A stretch of DNA of 64,000 nt from Bacilli bacterium (lineage in GTDB: Bacteria; Bacillota_I; Bacilli_A; RF39; UBA660). Position numbers and translations under genes: made by a program. Below are positions 1 through 8,849 of the stretch, in pieces (the first letter of the stretch is position 1; each line of letters begins with the position of its first letter). Under the pieces are notes generated by a model, which saw nothing but the letters and a program-made list of their open reading frames with translations, did not search any database and had not been told where the DNA came from. The stretch covers positions 12,764-76,763 of the forward strand of contig CAAGPL010000067.1 in assembly GCA_900771805.1 (NCBI GenBank). Direction: 5' to 3'.

Positions 1-220
1 TGTTTTTGCACATAAAAAGTCCCTTACAAGATTTACAGTTTTTATATTCTAAAGAAGCTTCTTTAATTAATGATGTATATTTCATCAATTCGTCATCACT
101 TAAATTTATACTATCACATATTTTTTTAAAATCTAAATCTTTTTTTTCTTCTTCATAAGAAACTTTTAATTTATAATTTAAATCATTTTCTTCTTTTACT
201 ACTTTATTTATGTTTTGCAT
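1..220 (-). CDS. dnaI: Primosomal protein DnaI, N-terminal part (runs off the window)
   Basis: Only the first 73 codons lie in the window, reading leftwards from an ATG at 218-220. The N-terminus is charged and ends in a CKSCKGLFMC segment, matching the cysteine-rich zinc-binding N-terminal domain of DnaI, the AAA+ loader that puts the replicative helicase on DNA. An AAAGGA ribosome site precedes the ATG and overlaps the end of dnaB 15 bp upstream, so the two are cotranscribed. The dnaB-dnaI order is the one known from Bacillus. The AAA+ domain lies outside the window, so the call rests on the zinc-finger region and the gene order. Confidence 0.8.
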   Translation of the reverse strand, partial: MQNINKVVKEENDLNYKLKVSYEEEKKDLDFKKICDSINLSDDELMKYTSLIKEASLEYKNCKSCKGLFMCKN

Positions 221-234
221 AACCTATCATTCCT

Positions 235-1530
235 TTATGAAAATTCTTTTAACATATCCTTAAGTGATTTTTCATTTTCTTCACTTATTTTTTTCTTTTC
301 TATTTTTTTATCAAACCATTCTGGTAACACTTCATTTGATGGCTTTATATATTTTTTATCTTCAATTATAACTTTTGATTTTTTATATTCTTTTTCTGCT
401 GCCTTCATTGCTTCTTCTACTGTCTCTATATTAAGTCTTTTCCACTGTGAAGCTATTGCCTCTATGAAATTTTTAGTAAGCTTTTTATTATTTATTTTTA
501 AAACATAATCAATTAATACATTAACAACTCCTGGATTTAATTTAAAGTCCGTTAATAAGCTTTCTAAAACATTAAGGTCTCTTTCTGCAGGTTTAGCACC
601 TTTATTAGCTCCTTTAAGAAAATTATAAGGGCTTGTATTTTCAAATACATATATCATTTTAGCTCTTTTATCATCTTTTCCTATAGGATTTTTTAAATAC
701 TCAGGCTGACTTTTATATATAAGTGAAGGAAGTTTATTATCATTTTCATATCTATAATAGTTTCTTACATTTTTTCTTAGTGCATTTTTATCAATTAGTC
801 CATTTTCTTTTATAGAATTTAGTATGGAAGGCTTCATCTCCATAGCATCTAAATTATATACATAAGACAAATTACAAATCAAATCTTTAACTTCCTTACT
901 AAAGGTTCTATTACTTATTAAACCATTTGGTACAGAAGATATTAATAAATCAAAATCAAATTTTCCATCTATTTTTATTTGACCTGTTTTGTTAGTTCGT
1001 AAATCAGTATTTAAGTTATCATAAAGAGTTCCTGGAATACTTTCAAAAACATCATCAAAAGATGAGGTTATCTCTTTATATGAAGATAAATTAATTTTTG
1101 GAACTTTAAAATATTTAAGTAAATTTTCATATTCTTTTTTACCAACATTATTATATAAAACAATATTTAATATAGGATGATTAAAATATTCTACCGCTTT
1201 AATTGGAGAGAATAATTCATATACATATGAATTAGGATTACCTTCTTTTAAAAATGTTTTTAAAAGACCAACAGCCTCTAATTTTTTTCTTGCCATTATT
1301 ATTGAATCCATTTTAATTCTTAAAGATGTCATTAAATGATGATGAGTATATTCACCACTTAAAAGTTCTGATTTATCTAAATCAGCCCATAAAGTGTAAT
1401 ATAAATCAGTTGCAATACATCCAATTATTGGTTGATATAGCATACTTATTATTTTTCTATCATTTTCATTTAATATAGTTCTATTTACCACTACGAAAGT
1501 ATCCGCTGGTAAAATGTTTAATTCTCTCAT
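235..1530 (-). CDS. dnaB: Replication initiation / membrane attachment protein DnaB (helicase loader)
   Basis: A 431-residue protein of the Firmicutes DnaB/DnaD family, which works with DnaD and DnaI to load the replicative helicase at oriC and restart sites. It is not the helicase itself. The N-terminal winged-helix part has the family-typical LYQPIIG segment near residue 31. The C-terminal part (about 345-390) has the helical DnaD-like domain with VLIDYVLKINNKKL and EAIASQWKR. Bacillus DnaB is about 470 residues, so this is near full length. It lies directly upstream of dnaI. A TATAAT-type promoter sits about 105 bp before the start, and AAGGAGG precedes the ATG. Confidence 0.88.
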   Translation of the reverse strand: MRELNILPADTFVVVNRTILNENDRKIISMLYQPIIGCIATDLYYTLWADLDKSELLSGEYTHHHLMTSLRIKMDSIIMARKKLEAVGLLKTFLKEGNPNSYVYELFSPIKAVEYFNHPILNIVLYNNVGKKEYENLLKYFKVPKINLSSYKEITSSFDDVFESIPGTLYDNLNTDLRTNKTGQIKIDGKFDFDLLISSVPNGLISNRTFSKEVKDLICNLSYVYNLDAMEMKPSILNSIKENGLIDKNALRKNVRNYYRYENDNKLPSLIYKSQPEYLKNPIGKDDKRAKMIYVFENTSPYNFLKGANKGAKPAERDLNVLESLLTDFKLNPGVVNVLIDYVLKINNKKLTKNFIEAIASQWKRLNIETVEEAMKAAEKEYKKSKVIIEDKKYIKPSNEVLPEWFDKKIEKKKISEENEKSLKDMLKEFS

Positions 1531-1634
1531 AATGGTAGGCCTCCTTAAATTTTATTTTAATATATTTTAAAACTTATTTAAATAATTTTTAACACATTTA
1601 ATAATTTTCTTTCATAAAGATTTAATCTTCTTTT

Positions 1635-1664
1635 ATTATAATACATTTCTTTTATTATTTTCAA
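1635..1664 (-). promoter_or_regulatory. Promoter of dnaB-dnaI
   Basis: On the minus strand TTGAAA (1664-1659) and a perfect TATAAT (1640-1635) are separated by 18 bp. It is the best sigma-A-type match in the otherwise empty 218-bp gap between dnaB and dnaE. The rest of that gap is plain AT-rich sequence. Confidence 0.6.
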
Positions 1665-1722
1665 GGTTAATATTTTTTTCTATCTTTTAAACATCTCTAA
1701 TTATATAGTTTGACAAAGTAAT

Positions 1723-1751
1723 AAAAAAACCTCTATTTTTAGGTTTTTTTA
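1723..1751 (-). terminator. Intrinsic terminator of dnaE
   Basis: Arms AAAAAAACCT (1723-1732) and AGGTTTTTTT (1741-1750) pair perfectly around an 8-nt loop. The hairpin overlaps the dnaE stop codon. A/T runs on both sides would let it work in either direction. Confidence 0.75.
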
Positions 1752-4622
1752 TATTTTTTTAACATCAGAAATTACAAGTTGAAGTTTAGAAAATCTTTTT
1801 TCTACCTTACCATATACTTTGTAGGTTCCTGGAATTGGTATATTAAAGAATTTGTTATACGTTTTAGGAAACATAACTAATTCTACTGTTCCATATGAGT
1901 CGCTAGCATTTAAAAACATCATTTTTTCATTTGTCTTTGTATCAATTTCTTTTTTTCTTTCAATATATAAAACCATTTCTATCATTTTATCAAAATACTT
2001 ATCTAATAAATTGCTAGTTATACTATTACTTGTTATATATTTACTAGTTGGATGATTACTTATATAAAAACCAAATAAAGCTATTTCTTGCTTAGTAAGC
2101 TCATCTTTACTATATTCTTCATAATCTTCTATTTCTGGCTTTAAAACTAAATTTTCATCTAAATTATAGCATAATTCCGCATAATTAATTGCTTCATTTA
2201 AATTTTCTATTAATGTTCTTCTAGTCTTATTAAATATATCTAATGCTCCAGATAATATAAGATTTCTTAAAACATCACGTCCTAATTTATAACATCTTCT
2301 AACAAAATCTAAATAAGAAGTAAAATTTCCATTTAAATTTCTTTCATTAACTATTTCTCTTGATGTTAAAACGCCTATTGCTCTTACAACAGATAAAGGA
2401 AATAAAAGTTCATTATTTAAAATCATATATTTATCAGTTGATAAATTTATATTTGGAAGTTTAATACTAACATCTAATTTCTTACATTCATCAATAATTT
2501 GTTTTGTTTTATTTGAAACACCAATAATATTATTTAAAATCTCTGTTTCAAAATAAAGTGGATAGTGAACCTTTAAATAAGCTATTTTATAACCTATTAT
2601 TGCATAACTAACAGAGTGTGCTTTATTAAATCCATAATTAGCAAACTTAAGAATTAAATTATACACTTTATTTAATGTTTCTTTATCATAACCTTTATTT
2701 ATACCACCTATTATAAAATCTTCTTTATATGATAATAATAAATCTTCTTTTTTCTTACTCATTGCACGCCTTAACTCATCTGCCTTAGCATATGAAAAAC
2801 CAGCCATTTTTCTTGCAATCTGCATTATCTGTTCTTGATATATAATTATTCCATAAGTAGAAGATAAAATTTCTTTTAAATCTTCATTTATATAAGTTAT
2901 TTTTTCTTTTTTATGATGTCTTTTTACATATGTATCTATATTTTCCATAGGACCAGGTCTAAAAAGTGCTACAGCATCAATTAAATCATATATATTAGAT
3001 GGCTTTAATTCCATGATAAACTTTTTCATACCTTGTGATTCAAATTGAAAAATACCATCTAAATTACCATTTGCAAATAATTCATAAGTCTTTTTATCAT
3101 CAAGCGGTATATCACTAAATTTAATATTTGTATTTTTAATTACTTTATCTATTATAGTAAGATTTTTAAGTCCTAAAAAATCCATTTTTAAAAGACCTAA
3201 ATCCTCAATATAATTCATTGTATAACCACAAATATATGAACCATCAGAATCAAGATATAATGGGATATAATTAGAAAGTTCTTTGTTTGATATAATAACT
3301 CCTGCTGCATGCTTAGAAATATGTCTTTTAAGCCCCTCTAAATGAAGTGCTATATCATATATTTTTTTTAAAATTTCATCATCATTTAATATTCTTTTTA
3401 CATTTATATTTTCTAACTGATAAGATAAATCTTTTTTATCATCAAAGTTCTTAAGTAAATTGTCAATTTTAAAACCACTTACATTAAATATTCTTGCAAC
3501 ATCTCTTATAACTTGTTTTGCAAGCAAATTAGAAAAAGTAATTATTCCAGATACATGTTTTTTACCATATTTTTCTTCTACATATTTTATTACTTCATCT
3601 CTTTTTTCAGCATCAAAGTCTATATCTATATCAGGCATAGTAACTCTATTTGGATTTAAAAATCTTTCAAATAATAAATTATATTTAATAGGATCTATAT
3701 CAGTTATACCAAGAGAATAAGAAACAAGGCTTGATGCAGCAGAACCCCTACCTGGCCCTACCATTATTCCATTTTTCTTTGCATATTTAACATAATCCCA
3801 AACAACTAAAAAATAATTACAAAAATTTAATTTTGAAATAATAGAAAGTTCATATTTTAATCTTTCAGCATATTCTAAAGAAACATTACCATTAAATCTT
3901 TTTTTAAGCCCTGTTATACATAAATCTGTTAAATATTTTTCTTTGTTAAATTCTAAATCATTATTATATATAGGAAGTAAATCATTCTTTTTTAAAATAG
4001 TTAAATTACACAATGCACTAACATAGTTAGTAGTTTTTGAAGATAACACATCAACTTGCTCTATAAAAGATACATCTTCTCCTTCAGTATAATCTTGATC
4101 TTTTATTTTATATAAATATTTTAAATACTTAGAATCTTCTTTTTTTAATGTGAGCGTTTTATTTAAATACACTTTATTACCATTTATCTTTTTTTCTTCA
4201 TCTTCATTGTTATATCCAATAAATAAATCTTTAGTATATGGTATATAAATATCTTTTTTATCTTTATATTTGTAAGGTAAAATAAATACTAAATCATTTA
4301 TATATTTTATAAGTTCATCAAATGAAAATTTTTTTTCATTTATAATCGTATTTATATTACATAAGTTTTGGTATCCCTTATAGTTTTTTGCATATAAAAG
4401 GATAGTATAATCTAAATTAACTTCAAGGCCTATAATTGGTTTTATATCATTTTTAATACACTTAGTATAAAACTCCATAGCACCATATAAGTTATCATCA
4501 CATATTGCAGCACTTTTAATATTAAACTTCTTTAGTGTGCTTATTAAATCATCTATCTTTATTAAGCTAGATAAAATAGAATAATCTGTCTTTATCCATA
4601 AAGGTGTATAATTCATAAGCAT
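1749..4622 (-). CDS. dnaE: DNA polymerase III alpha subunit DnaE
   Basis: A 957-residue C-family DNA polymerase. In Firmicutes DnaE extends primers before PolC takes over. The polymerase palm shows GPGRGSAAS (about 288-296) and the catalytic PDIDIDF (about 327-333). A fingers region with KAHSVSYA follows, then helix-hairpin-helix and OB-fold parts towards the C-terminus. The N-terminal PHP domain is present but degenerate: the usual HxHxxYS metal site reads LWIKTDYS, and the usual TDHGN reads CDDN, so it should not bind metal or act as a nuclease. It is shorter than Bacillus DnaE (about 1,115). AAGGAAGTGG precedes the first ATG; a second in-frame ATG lies two codons later. Confidence 0.93.
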   Translation of the reverse strand: MLMNYTPLWIKTDYSILSSLIKIDDLISTLKKFNIKSAAICDDNLYGAMEFYTKCIKNDIKPIIGLEVNLDYTILLYAKNYKGYQNLCNINTIINEKKFSFDELIKYINDLVFILPYKYKDKKDIYIPYTKDLFIGYNNEDEEKKINGNKVYLNKTLTLKKEDSKYLKYLYKIKDQDYTEGEDVSFIEQVDVLSSKTTNYVSALCNLTILKKNDLLPIYNNDLEFNKEKYLTDLCITGLKKRFNGNVSLEYAERLKYELSIISKLNFCNYFLVVWDYVKYAKKNGIMVGPGRGSAASSLVSYSLGITDIDPIKYNLLFERFLNPNRVTMPDIDIDFDAEKRDEVIKYVEEKYGKKHVSGIITFSNLLAKQVIRDVARIFNVSGFKIDNLLKNFDDKKDLSYQLENINVKRILNDDEILKKIYDIALHLEGLKRHISKHAAGVIISNKELSNYIPLYLDSDGSYICGYTMNYIEDLGLLKMDFLGLKNLTIIDKVIKNTNIKFSDIPLDDKKTYELFANGNLDGIFQFESQGMKKFIMELKPSNIYDLIDAVALFRPGPMENIDTYVKRHHKKEKITYINEDLKEILSSTYGIIIYQEQIMQIARKMAGFSYAKADELRRAMSKKKEDLLLSYKEDFIIGGINKGYDKETLNKVYNLILKFANYGFNKAHSVSYAIIGYKIAYLKVHYPLYFETEILNNIIGVSNKTKQIIDECKKLDVSIKLPNINLSTDKYMILNNELLFPLSVVRAIGVLTSREIVNERNLNGNFTSYLDFVRRCYKLGRDVLRNLILSGALDIFNKTRRTLIENLNEAINYAELCYNLDENLVLKPEIEDYEEYSKDELTKQEIALFGFYISNHPTSKYITSNSITSNLLDKYFDKMIEMVLYIERKKEIDTKTNEKMMFLNASDSYGTVELVMFPKTYNKFFNIPIPGTYKVYGKVEKRFSKLQLVISDVKKI

Positions 4623-4677
4623 ACCACTTCCTTCTAATAATATTTTACTACAAAAAGATATTTTTTCATATTTTAAT

Positions 4678-4706
4678 TTGACTAATTAACCATAATATGG
4701 TAAAGT
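4678..4706 (+). promoter_or_regulatory. Promoter of rpmB
   Basis: TTGACT (4678-4683) and TAAAGT (4701-4706) lie 17 bp apart. They sit 37 bp upstream of the rpmB ATG, with AAGGAGG at 4728-4734. The region is the divergent gap between dnaE and rpmB. Confidence 0.6.
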
Positions 4707-4742
4707 TAGATAGCAAAGACGCACTTTAAGGAGGAATTAAAT

Positions 4743-4916
4743 ATGGCTAAAAAGGTATCAAATAAAAAACCATTATTCGGAAATAAGCGTTCTCATGCTT
4801 TAAATACAACTAAAATGAGACAAAAAGTTAATATGCAAAAAGTAACTTTAAATGGTGTAACCGTAATAATGAGTGCTAAAGAAGCTAAAAAATTTAGAAA
4901 AAATAATGCAGCATAA
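4743..4916 (+). CDS. rpmB: 50S ribosomal protein L28
   Basis: A 57-codon gene reading MAKKVSNKKPLFGNKRSHA at the start, then NTTKMRQKVNMQKV and a basic tail ending KKFRKNNAA. This is the bacterial L28 pattern: a large-subunit protein with the GNxxSHA segment and the K/R-rich middle. It is cysteine-free, so it is the zinc-independent form. It stands alone between its own promoter and terminator, divergent from dnaE. The AAGGAGG site 8 bp upstream fixes the start. Confidence 0.93.
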   Translation: MAKKVSNKKPLFGNKRSHALNTTKMRQKVNMQKVTLNGVTVIMSAKEAKKFRKNNAA

Positions 4917-4917
4917 T

Positions 4918-4955
4918 AAAAATACTTCAGTTAATAATTGAAGTATTTTTTATTT
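4918..4955 (+). terminator. Terminator of rpmB
   Basis: Arms AAAAATACTTCA (4918-4929) and TGAAGTATTTTT (4939-4950) form a perfect 12-bp stem with a T-rich tail. It also lies at the 3' end of the convergent pilin-like gene and can serve both. Confidence 0.85.
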
Positions 4956-4960
4956 TATAT

Positions 4961-5353
4961 TTAATTACATGTGCCATCCAAACTATAAAAGTATCCATCA
5001 AAATAGTAGCCTTTTTCATTATTGTTACTATATTCAGTTTGTGATGAATAATCTCCTTTACATATCACTTGATTTCCACCATTTGTTAATAAGTCATTTT
5101 CACCCGTTTTAGGATTTGTTGCATCAGATTCTAAATAATCTTTTAAATTATCAATAGTAACAGAAGTTACATTACTATTAATTGCAAAATAAGCTTCTGA
5201 TATTTCTACTATTTCTTTAGCAGCTATATATTTAGCTTTTTCTTTAGAATCACTTACATTTTTTATTACATTAGTTGTTACAATTACCATTATTATAGAA
5301 AGCAAAACTATTACTGCTAAAAGTTCTATTAAAGTAAATCCTTTATTTTTCAT
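4961..5353 (-). CDS. Type IV pilin-like protein (ComGC/pseudopilin type)
   Basis: A 130-residue protein with a class III prepilin signal: a short basic leader MKNKG, then FTLIELLAVIVLLSI and a hydrophobic helix to about residue 28. Cleavage after Gly5 would expose the N-methylated Phe of type IV pilins. The C-terminal globular part has two cysteines (about 98 and 129) that could form a disulfide, as in DUF-rich Gram-positive minor pilins. No prepilin peptidase, assembly ATPase or other com gene is nearby, so the rest of the machinery must be elsewhere. AGGTGAT precedes the ATG. ComGC itself or a minor pseudopilin are both possible. Confidence 0.75.
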   Translation of the reverse strand: MKNKGFTLIELLAVIVLLSIIMVIVTTNVIKNVSDSKEKAKYIAAKEIVEISEAYFAINSNVTSVTIDNLKDYLESDATNPKTGENDLLTNGGNQVICKGDYSSQTEYSNNNEKGYYFDGYFYSLDGTCN

Positions 5354-5432
5354 ATTATCACCTATTTAATTATACACCAAAAGTCTAAAAATTCATATAA
5401 TTAATTGAAAGCTTTTATTAGGAGGAATATAA

Positions 5433-5735
5433 ATGAAAGATCAAAGATGTAATTTTAATGGGGGTATGATGCCTTTTGTATCTGGTATGCCAACAAATAT
5501 GATGATGTTTCCTAATTTTATGAATGATAATTATTCTAATTTAGAAAATAAGGTAAATTCTTTAGAAAAAAAAGTTAGAGTCTTAGAAAATAGGATATCA
5601 AGATTAGAAAATCCATATCAAAACAATAACATGCAAAACTACCAAACCCCACAAGGAAATATACAAAATAATGATTTACCATATCAAACTACACAAAACA
5701 ATGGTAATTATAACGGAGAGATGTATATGATGTAA
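5433..5735 (+). CDS. Small Asn/Met/Gln-rich protein with a short leucine-zipper coiled coil
   Basis: A 100-residue protein that I do not recognise. Residues 1-30 are rich in Met, Asn, Pro and Phe. Residues about 35-60 form heptads (LENKVNSLEKKVRVLENRI) typical of a parallel coiled coil. The tail repeats Asn, Gln and Tyr (PYQNNNMQNYQ, PYQTTQNN). There is no signal peptide or membrane helix. A clean AGGAGG site precedes the ATG and a terminator follows, so it is a real single-gene unit. The composition resembles small spore-coat or assembly proteins, but that is only a resemblance. Confidence 0.65.
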   Translation: MKDQRCNFNGGMMPFVSGMPTNMMMFPNFMNDNYSNLENKVNSLEKKVRVLENRISRLENPYQNNNMQNYQTPQGNIQNNDLPYQTTQNNGNYNGEMYMM

Positions 5736-5764
5736 AAAAGCCTACTTTTTAAGTAGACTTTTTA
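5734..5764. terminator. Bidirectional terminator
   Basis: AAAAGCCTACTT and AAGTAGACTTTTT pair with a single mismatch around a short loop, between the convergent genes ending at 5735 and 5762. Confidence 0.75.
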
Positions 5765-6565
5765 CATTTTATAATTTTTATTATTTTCATTTGATAATCT
5801 TATATATTCGCTTAATAAATTAGGATTAACAAATCTATCTAACATATCAACATTTCCTTTTTGTAATTCATCTTTTAAATACTCTTTTTGTTTATCATTT
5901 AAAGATGCACTTTCAATTTCATTTCTTAATTTTTCTTTGGCATTTAATAAATCATTAGAGTTATATTTTTTTTGATTTTTATAGTACTGTGTACCAATAA
6001 AATTAGCATATGAATTAATTAATATATTCATATTCATGTTATCATTTAAAGATGAATTTAAATTAGTTTTTACCATCATTTGATTAATTAAATCACTTTT
6101 TGATGTATTTTTAATATAATCTCTAGTTCCATTTTTTGAACTAAAAGAATTAATTAAACCTTTTGTAAAATAATTATCAAGTATTTGTTTTGATACAAAT
6201 ATAGTATTATCTATATTATTTGTATCAAAACTATTACTATAATAATCAAGCATTTTTAAAACAGCATCATCTAAACTTGCTACATTGTTTTTTTTCATAT
6301 AATTAGATAAAACACTTTCAGTTATTTCATTAAAAAGCTGCTCTGCATTTAAAATATTTTTGCCATTATAAACTAAATTTCTTAACTCTTGTTTATAATC
6401 ATTTCCTTTGTTTATTTCTTCTTTCACATACATTTGTGTATTTGTATCTCCACTTATTCCCATGTAAGCTTGTGATATTAAATAACGTAAATATATTCTA
6501 AGTTCTTCTTCTTTTTTAAAACCAAATTCATCTAAATCTTTTTTAATAGCTTCTATTAAATTCAT
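5762..6565 (-). CDS. Hypothetical cytoplasmic alpha-helical protein
   Basis: A 267-residue protein of no family I can name. It has no signal peptide and no membrane helix. The sequence is mostly amphipathic helix, rich in Asn, Lys and Leu, with long polar stretches such as NSYANFIGTQYYKNQKKYNS. A GGGGTG ribosome site precedes the ATG. It is convergent with the coiled-coil gene and follows murJ in the opposite sense of reading (murJ lies upstream on the same strand, 46 bp away), so it may be cotranscribed with murJ. Confidence 0.6.
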   Translation of the reverse strand: MNLIEAIKKDLDEFGFKKEEELRIYLRYLISQAYMGISGDTNTQMYVKEEINKGNDYKQELRNLVYNGKNILNAEQLFNEITESVLSNYMKKNNVASLDDAVLKMLDYYSNSFDTNNIDNTIFVSKQILDNYFTKGLINSFSSKNGTRDYIKNTSKSDLINQMMVKTNLNSSLNDNMNMNILINSYANFIGTQYYKNQKKYNSNDLLNAKEKLRNEIESASLNDKQKEYLKDELQKGNVDMLDRFVNPNLLSEYIRLSNENNKNYKM

Positions 6566-6611
6566 GTTAGCACCCCAATTACTTATATAGTTTAAATAAT
6601 TATATCATTTA

Positions 6612-8237
6612 TTATCTTTTTATTTTTATTTTTTTTAATAATTTGTCACCAAATATACATTCAAATGCACCATTTTTTATAGTAAGTGTAAAATATATAA
6701 TAATACCAACAATTACATATAGCATAATTGTTATTATAGATGTAAACCTATTTATTAAGTTAAAAGGTAATATATTTTTCATCAGTAATAAAACTATTAT
6801 CATAATTATAAGTGGATATATAAATTTAAACATTTTATTAAAGAATGACTTAAAATCTAAATTAACAGTTTTATTAATAACTATTAAGTTAGATATTACT
6901 GAAGTTGTAAGTCCTAAAAATGTTGCAAATGTAGCTCCCCAAAATGGATATAAACCTATATTATTAAATAAATATATAAAAGGAACTTGAAGTGTAAGTT
7001 TAACTAATATACCTATAATTATACTTATAAATACATTTTTAAATTTATTTAGTGATTGAGTAATAGAAACAGATGTTGTAAACATGCATCTAAATAAAGC
7101 AACAAATATAGTAACACAAAAAACTCTAGGTCCCCATGTACTTGCCCCATAAAAAGCAGTAAATACAGGTCCTGCTAGAATAGAAAGTCCTATAGCCATT
7201 GGCATAGTAACATATAAAAGCATTAAAAATGATTGCTCAACTTTTTTCTTTACATCTTTTATATCACCTTTAACAAAGCTTGATGTTATATTTGGAACAA
7301 GACTTGTCATAAGACCTGTTGATATAGCAAGTACAACACTATTTAGTTTATTTCCAGTTGTATTAATAACCCCTATTATACTTTCTGCATCCTTTGTTTT
7401 AAAACCAATTTTAGTAAGTGTATTAATAATAGTTGTCATATCAATATAATCATATACAGAAAGAGCAAGACCGAATGAAATAAATGGGATAGAATAAATA
7501 AGTAATTTTTTAATAATTGCCTTATTCGTAATTTTTTCTTCTTCTTTCTTTTTCTCATTTGTTATAACAAGTTCTTTTTTATGTTTTTTCATCTTAATAA
7601 GTAAATAAATAAGTGCAACTAAAGCACCTATAGTTGCTCCAAATACTGCTACTCCAATAGCATTTACAACTCCTACTTTAAATACTCTCATGCATAAATA
7701 ACTACCAATTAAAATAACTGATATTCTAACTATTTGTTCAATTACCTGACTTACCGAAGGTGGTGTAATAAATTTATGTCCTTGAAGGTAACCTTTTGTA
7801 ACACTTAAATATGGAACAATAAGTATTGCTGTTGATATAATCCTAATTACAAATGTTATACTTTCTTTAGAATTTCCGCCAGTATTATCCCCCATTATTT
7901 GATTAGCAATTACTGGTGCTCCCAAAAACATTAAAACAAATAAAACTACACCAAGAATGATTAATAATCTTTTACCAAGTTTATATGCTCTTTCCTTTGT
8001 ATTATAATATTTAAGAGTATTATATTCACTTATTAATTTACTCATTGCAGGCGGTATTCCAACCGTTGATAAAGATAAAAACAAATTATATATAGTATAT
8101 GCATAACCATATAAAGCTATATTTTCTTCACCTATTATTGCATAAAAAGGAATTACATATATAATACCTAAAAACTTAGTTATAACAATACCTATAGTTG
8201 CAATTAAAGCACCATTTATAAAACTATTTTTTTTCAT
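6612..8237 (-). CDS. murJ: Lipid II flippase MurJ / MOP-family exporter (YtgP/SpoVB type)
   Basis: A 541-residue polytopic membrane protein of the MVF branch of the MOP superfamily, which moves undecaprenyl-linked wall precursors across the membrane. The N-terminus (KFLGIIYVIPFYAIIGEEN) and the segment KGYLQGHKFITPPSVSQVIEQ, followed by VRISVILIGS, closely match Bacillus YtgP/MurJ. About 14 hydrophobic helices can be counted, the family number. The paralogue SpoVB has the same architecture, so a sporulation role cannot be excluded. AAAGGATGA precedes the start. A Cse60-like gene lies 5 bp upstream, suggesting one transcript. Confidence 0.85.
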   Translation of the reverse strand: MKKNSFINGALIATIGIVITKFLGIIYVIPFYAIIGEENIALYGYAYTIYNLFLSLSTVGIPPAMSKLISEYNTLKYYNTKERAYKLGKRLLIILGVVLFVLMFLGAPVIANQIMGDNTGGNSKESITFVIRIISTAILIVPYLSVTKGYLQGHKFITPPSVSQVIEQIVRISVILIGSYLCMRVFKVGVVNAIGVAVFGATIGALVALIYLLIKMKKHKKELVITNEKKKEEEKITNKAIIKKLLIYSIPFISFGLALSVYDYIDMTTIINTLTKIGFKTKDAESIIGVINTTGNKLNSVVLAISTGLMTSLVPNITSSFVKGDIKDVKKKVEQSFLMLLYVTMPMAIGLSILAGPVFTAFYGASTWGPRVFCVTIFVALFRCMFTTSVSITQSLNKFKNVFISIIIGILVKLTLQVPFIYLFNNIGLYPFWGATFATFLGLTTSVISNLIVINKTVNLDFKSFFNKMFKFIYPLIIMIIVLLLMKNILPFNLINRFTSIITIMLYVIVGIIIYFTLTIKNGAFECIFGDKLLKKIKIKR

Positions 8238-8242
8238 TTAAA

Positions 8243-8416
8243 TCATCCTTTGTCTATATATATTATCATTGCAGAAAAACAATATATTTGTTCTTCACCA
8301 CTAATAGAAAATGATAGCTGATACTTTATATCAACTACTTCCTTACTAATTAAGAAATTATTGATATTTTCTTCTAAATCTTTTTCATTTTCACAATCAA
8401 ATACTTTAACTCTCAT
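8243..8416 (-). CDS. Cse60-family small protein (sporulation-associated)
   Basis: A 57-residue protein beginning MRVKVFDCENEKDLEENIN and ending in a beta-rich segment GEEQIYCFSAMIIY. This is the pattern of the short Cse60 family, first described as a sigma-E-dependent sporulation protein of Bacillus. A GTG four codons upstream is possible, but GGGTGAT lies ideally before the ATG used here and overlaps that GTG. It sits 5 bp before murJ. The biochemical function of the family is not known. Confidence 0.7.
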   Translation of the reverse strand: MRVKVFDCENEKDLEENINNFLISKEVVDIKYQLSFSISGEEQIYCFSAMIIYIDKG

Positions 8417-8498
8417 ATTATCACCCACAAAAATAATATAAAAAATATCGTAATTAAATTGTCTTCTTTTATCATTATACCAAAATATTTTAATTTTT

Positions 8499-8849
8499 TT
8501 AATATTTTAATATTTTACTTTTATCGTTTAAATATTTTTGTAAACTCATTTTCATATCTAAATTAAATTTTTTATAAAAACTATATACATAATTTTCATC
8601 GTTTTCTAAAGCAATATAAAATAAATTATTATCTTTTATTCCTGATACATCATAAACTACATCATTAATTAATATAGCACAATGATCTTTATTTTTTTCT
8701 ATTACCATTTTCCCATTAGGATAAAATTCTTTTAATATCAGAAAATATTCTAAGCAATAGTTATTTAAAAACATATCATATATATTACATTTAAAATAGG
8801 ACTCCAAAACATTATTTATATTATAAATTTTATATAATACACACAAAAA
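8499..8849 (-). CDS. Hypothetical protein with Cys-His-Asp pattern (papain/transglutaminase-like?)
   Basis: About 116 residues. I do not recognise a named family. In order it shows NNYCLEYFLILKEFYP, then KDHCAILINDVVYDVSG. The order Cys-helix, His in a strand, then Asp-x-x-Gly resembles small papain- or transglutaminase-fold proteins, but this is inference from spacing only. The start is uncertain: GGTGAT precedes a TTG at 8849, a GTG lies at 8858, and an ATG lies at residue 29 of the longer form. The GGTGAT is inside the 3' arm of the upstream terminator hairpin, so translation could be coupled to that structure. Confidence 0.5.
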   Translation of the reverse strand, partial: FLCVLYKIYNINNVLESYFKCNIYDMFLNNYCLEYFLILKEFYPNGKMVIEKNKDHCAILINDVVYDVSGIKDNNLFYIALENDENYVYSFYKKFNLDMKMSLQKYLNDKSKILKY

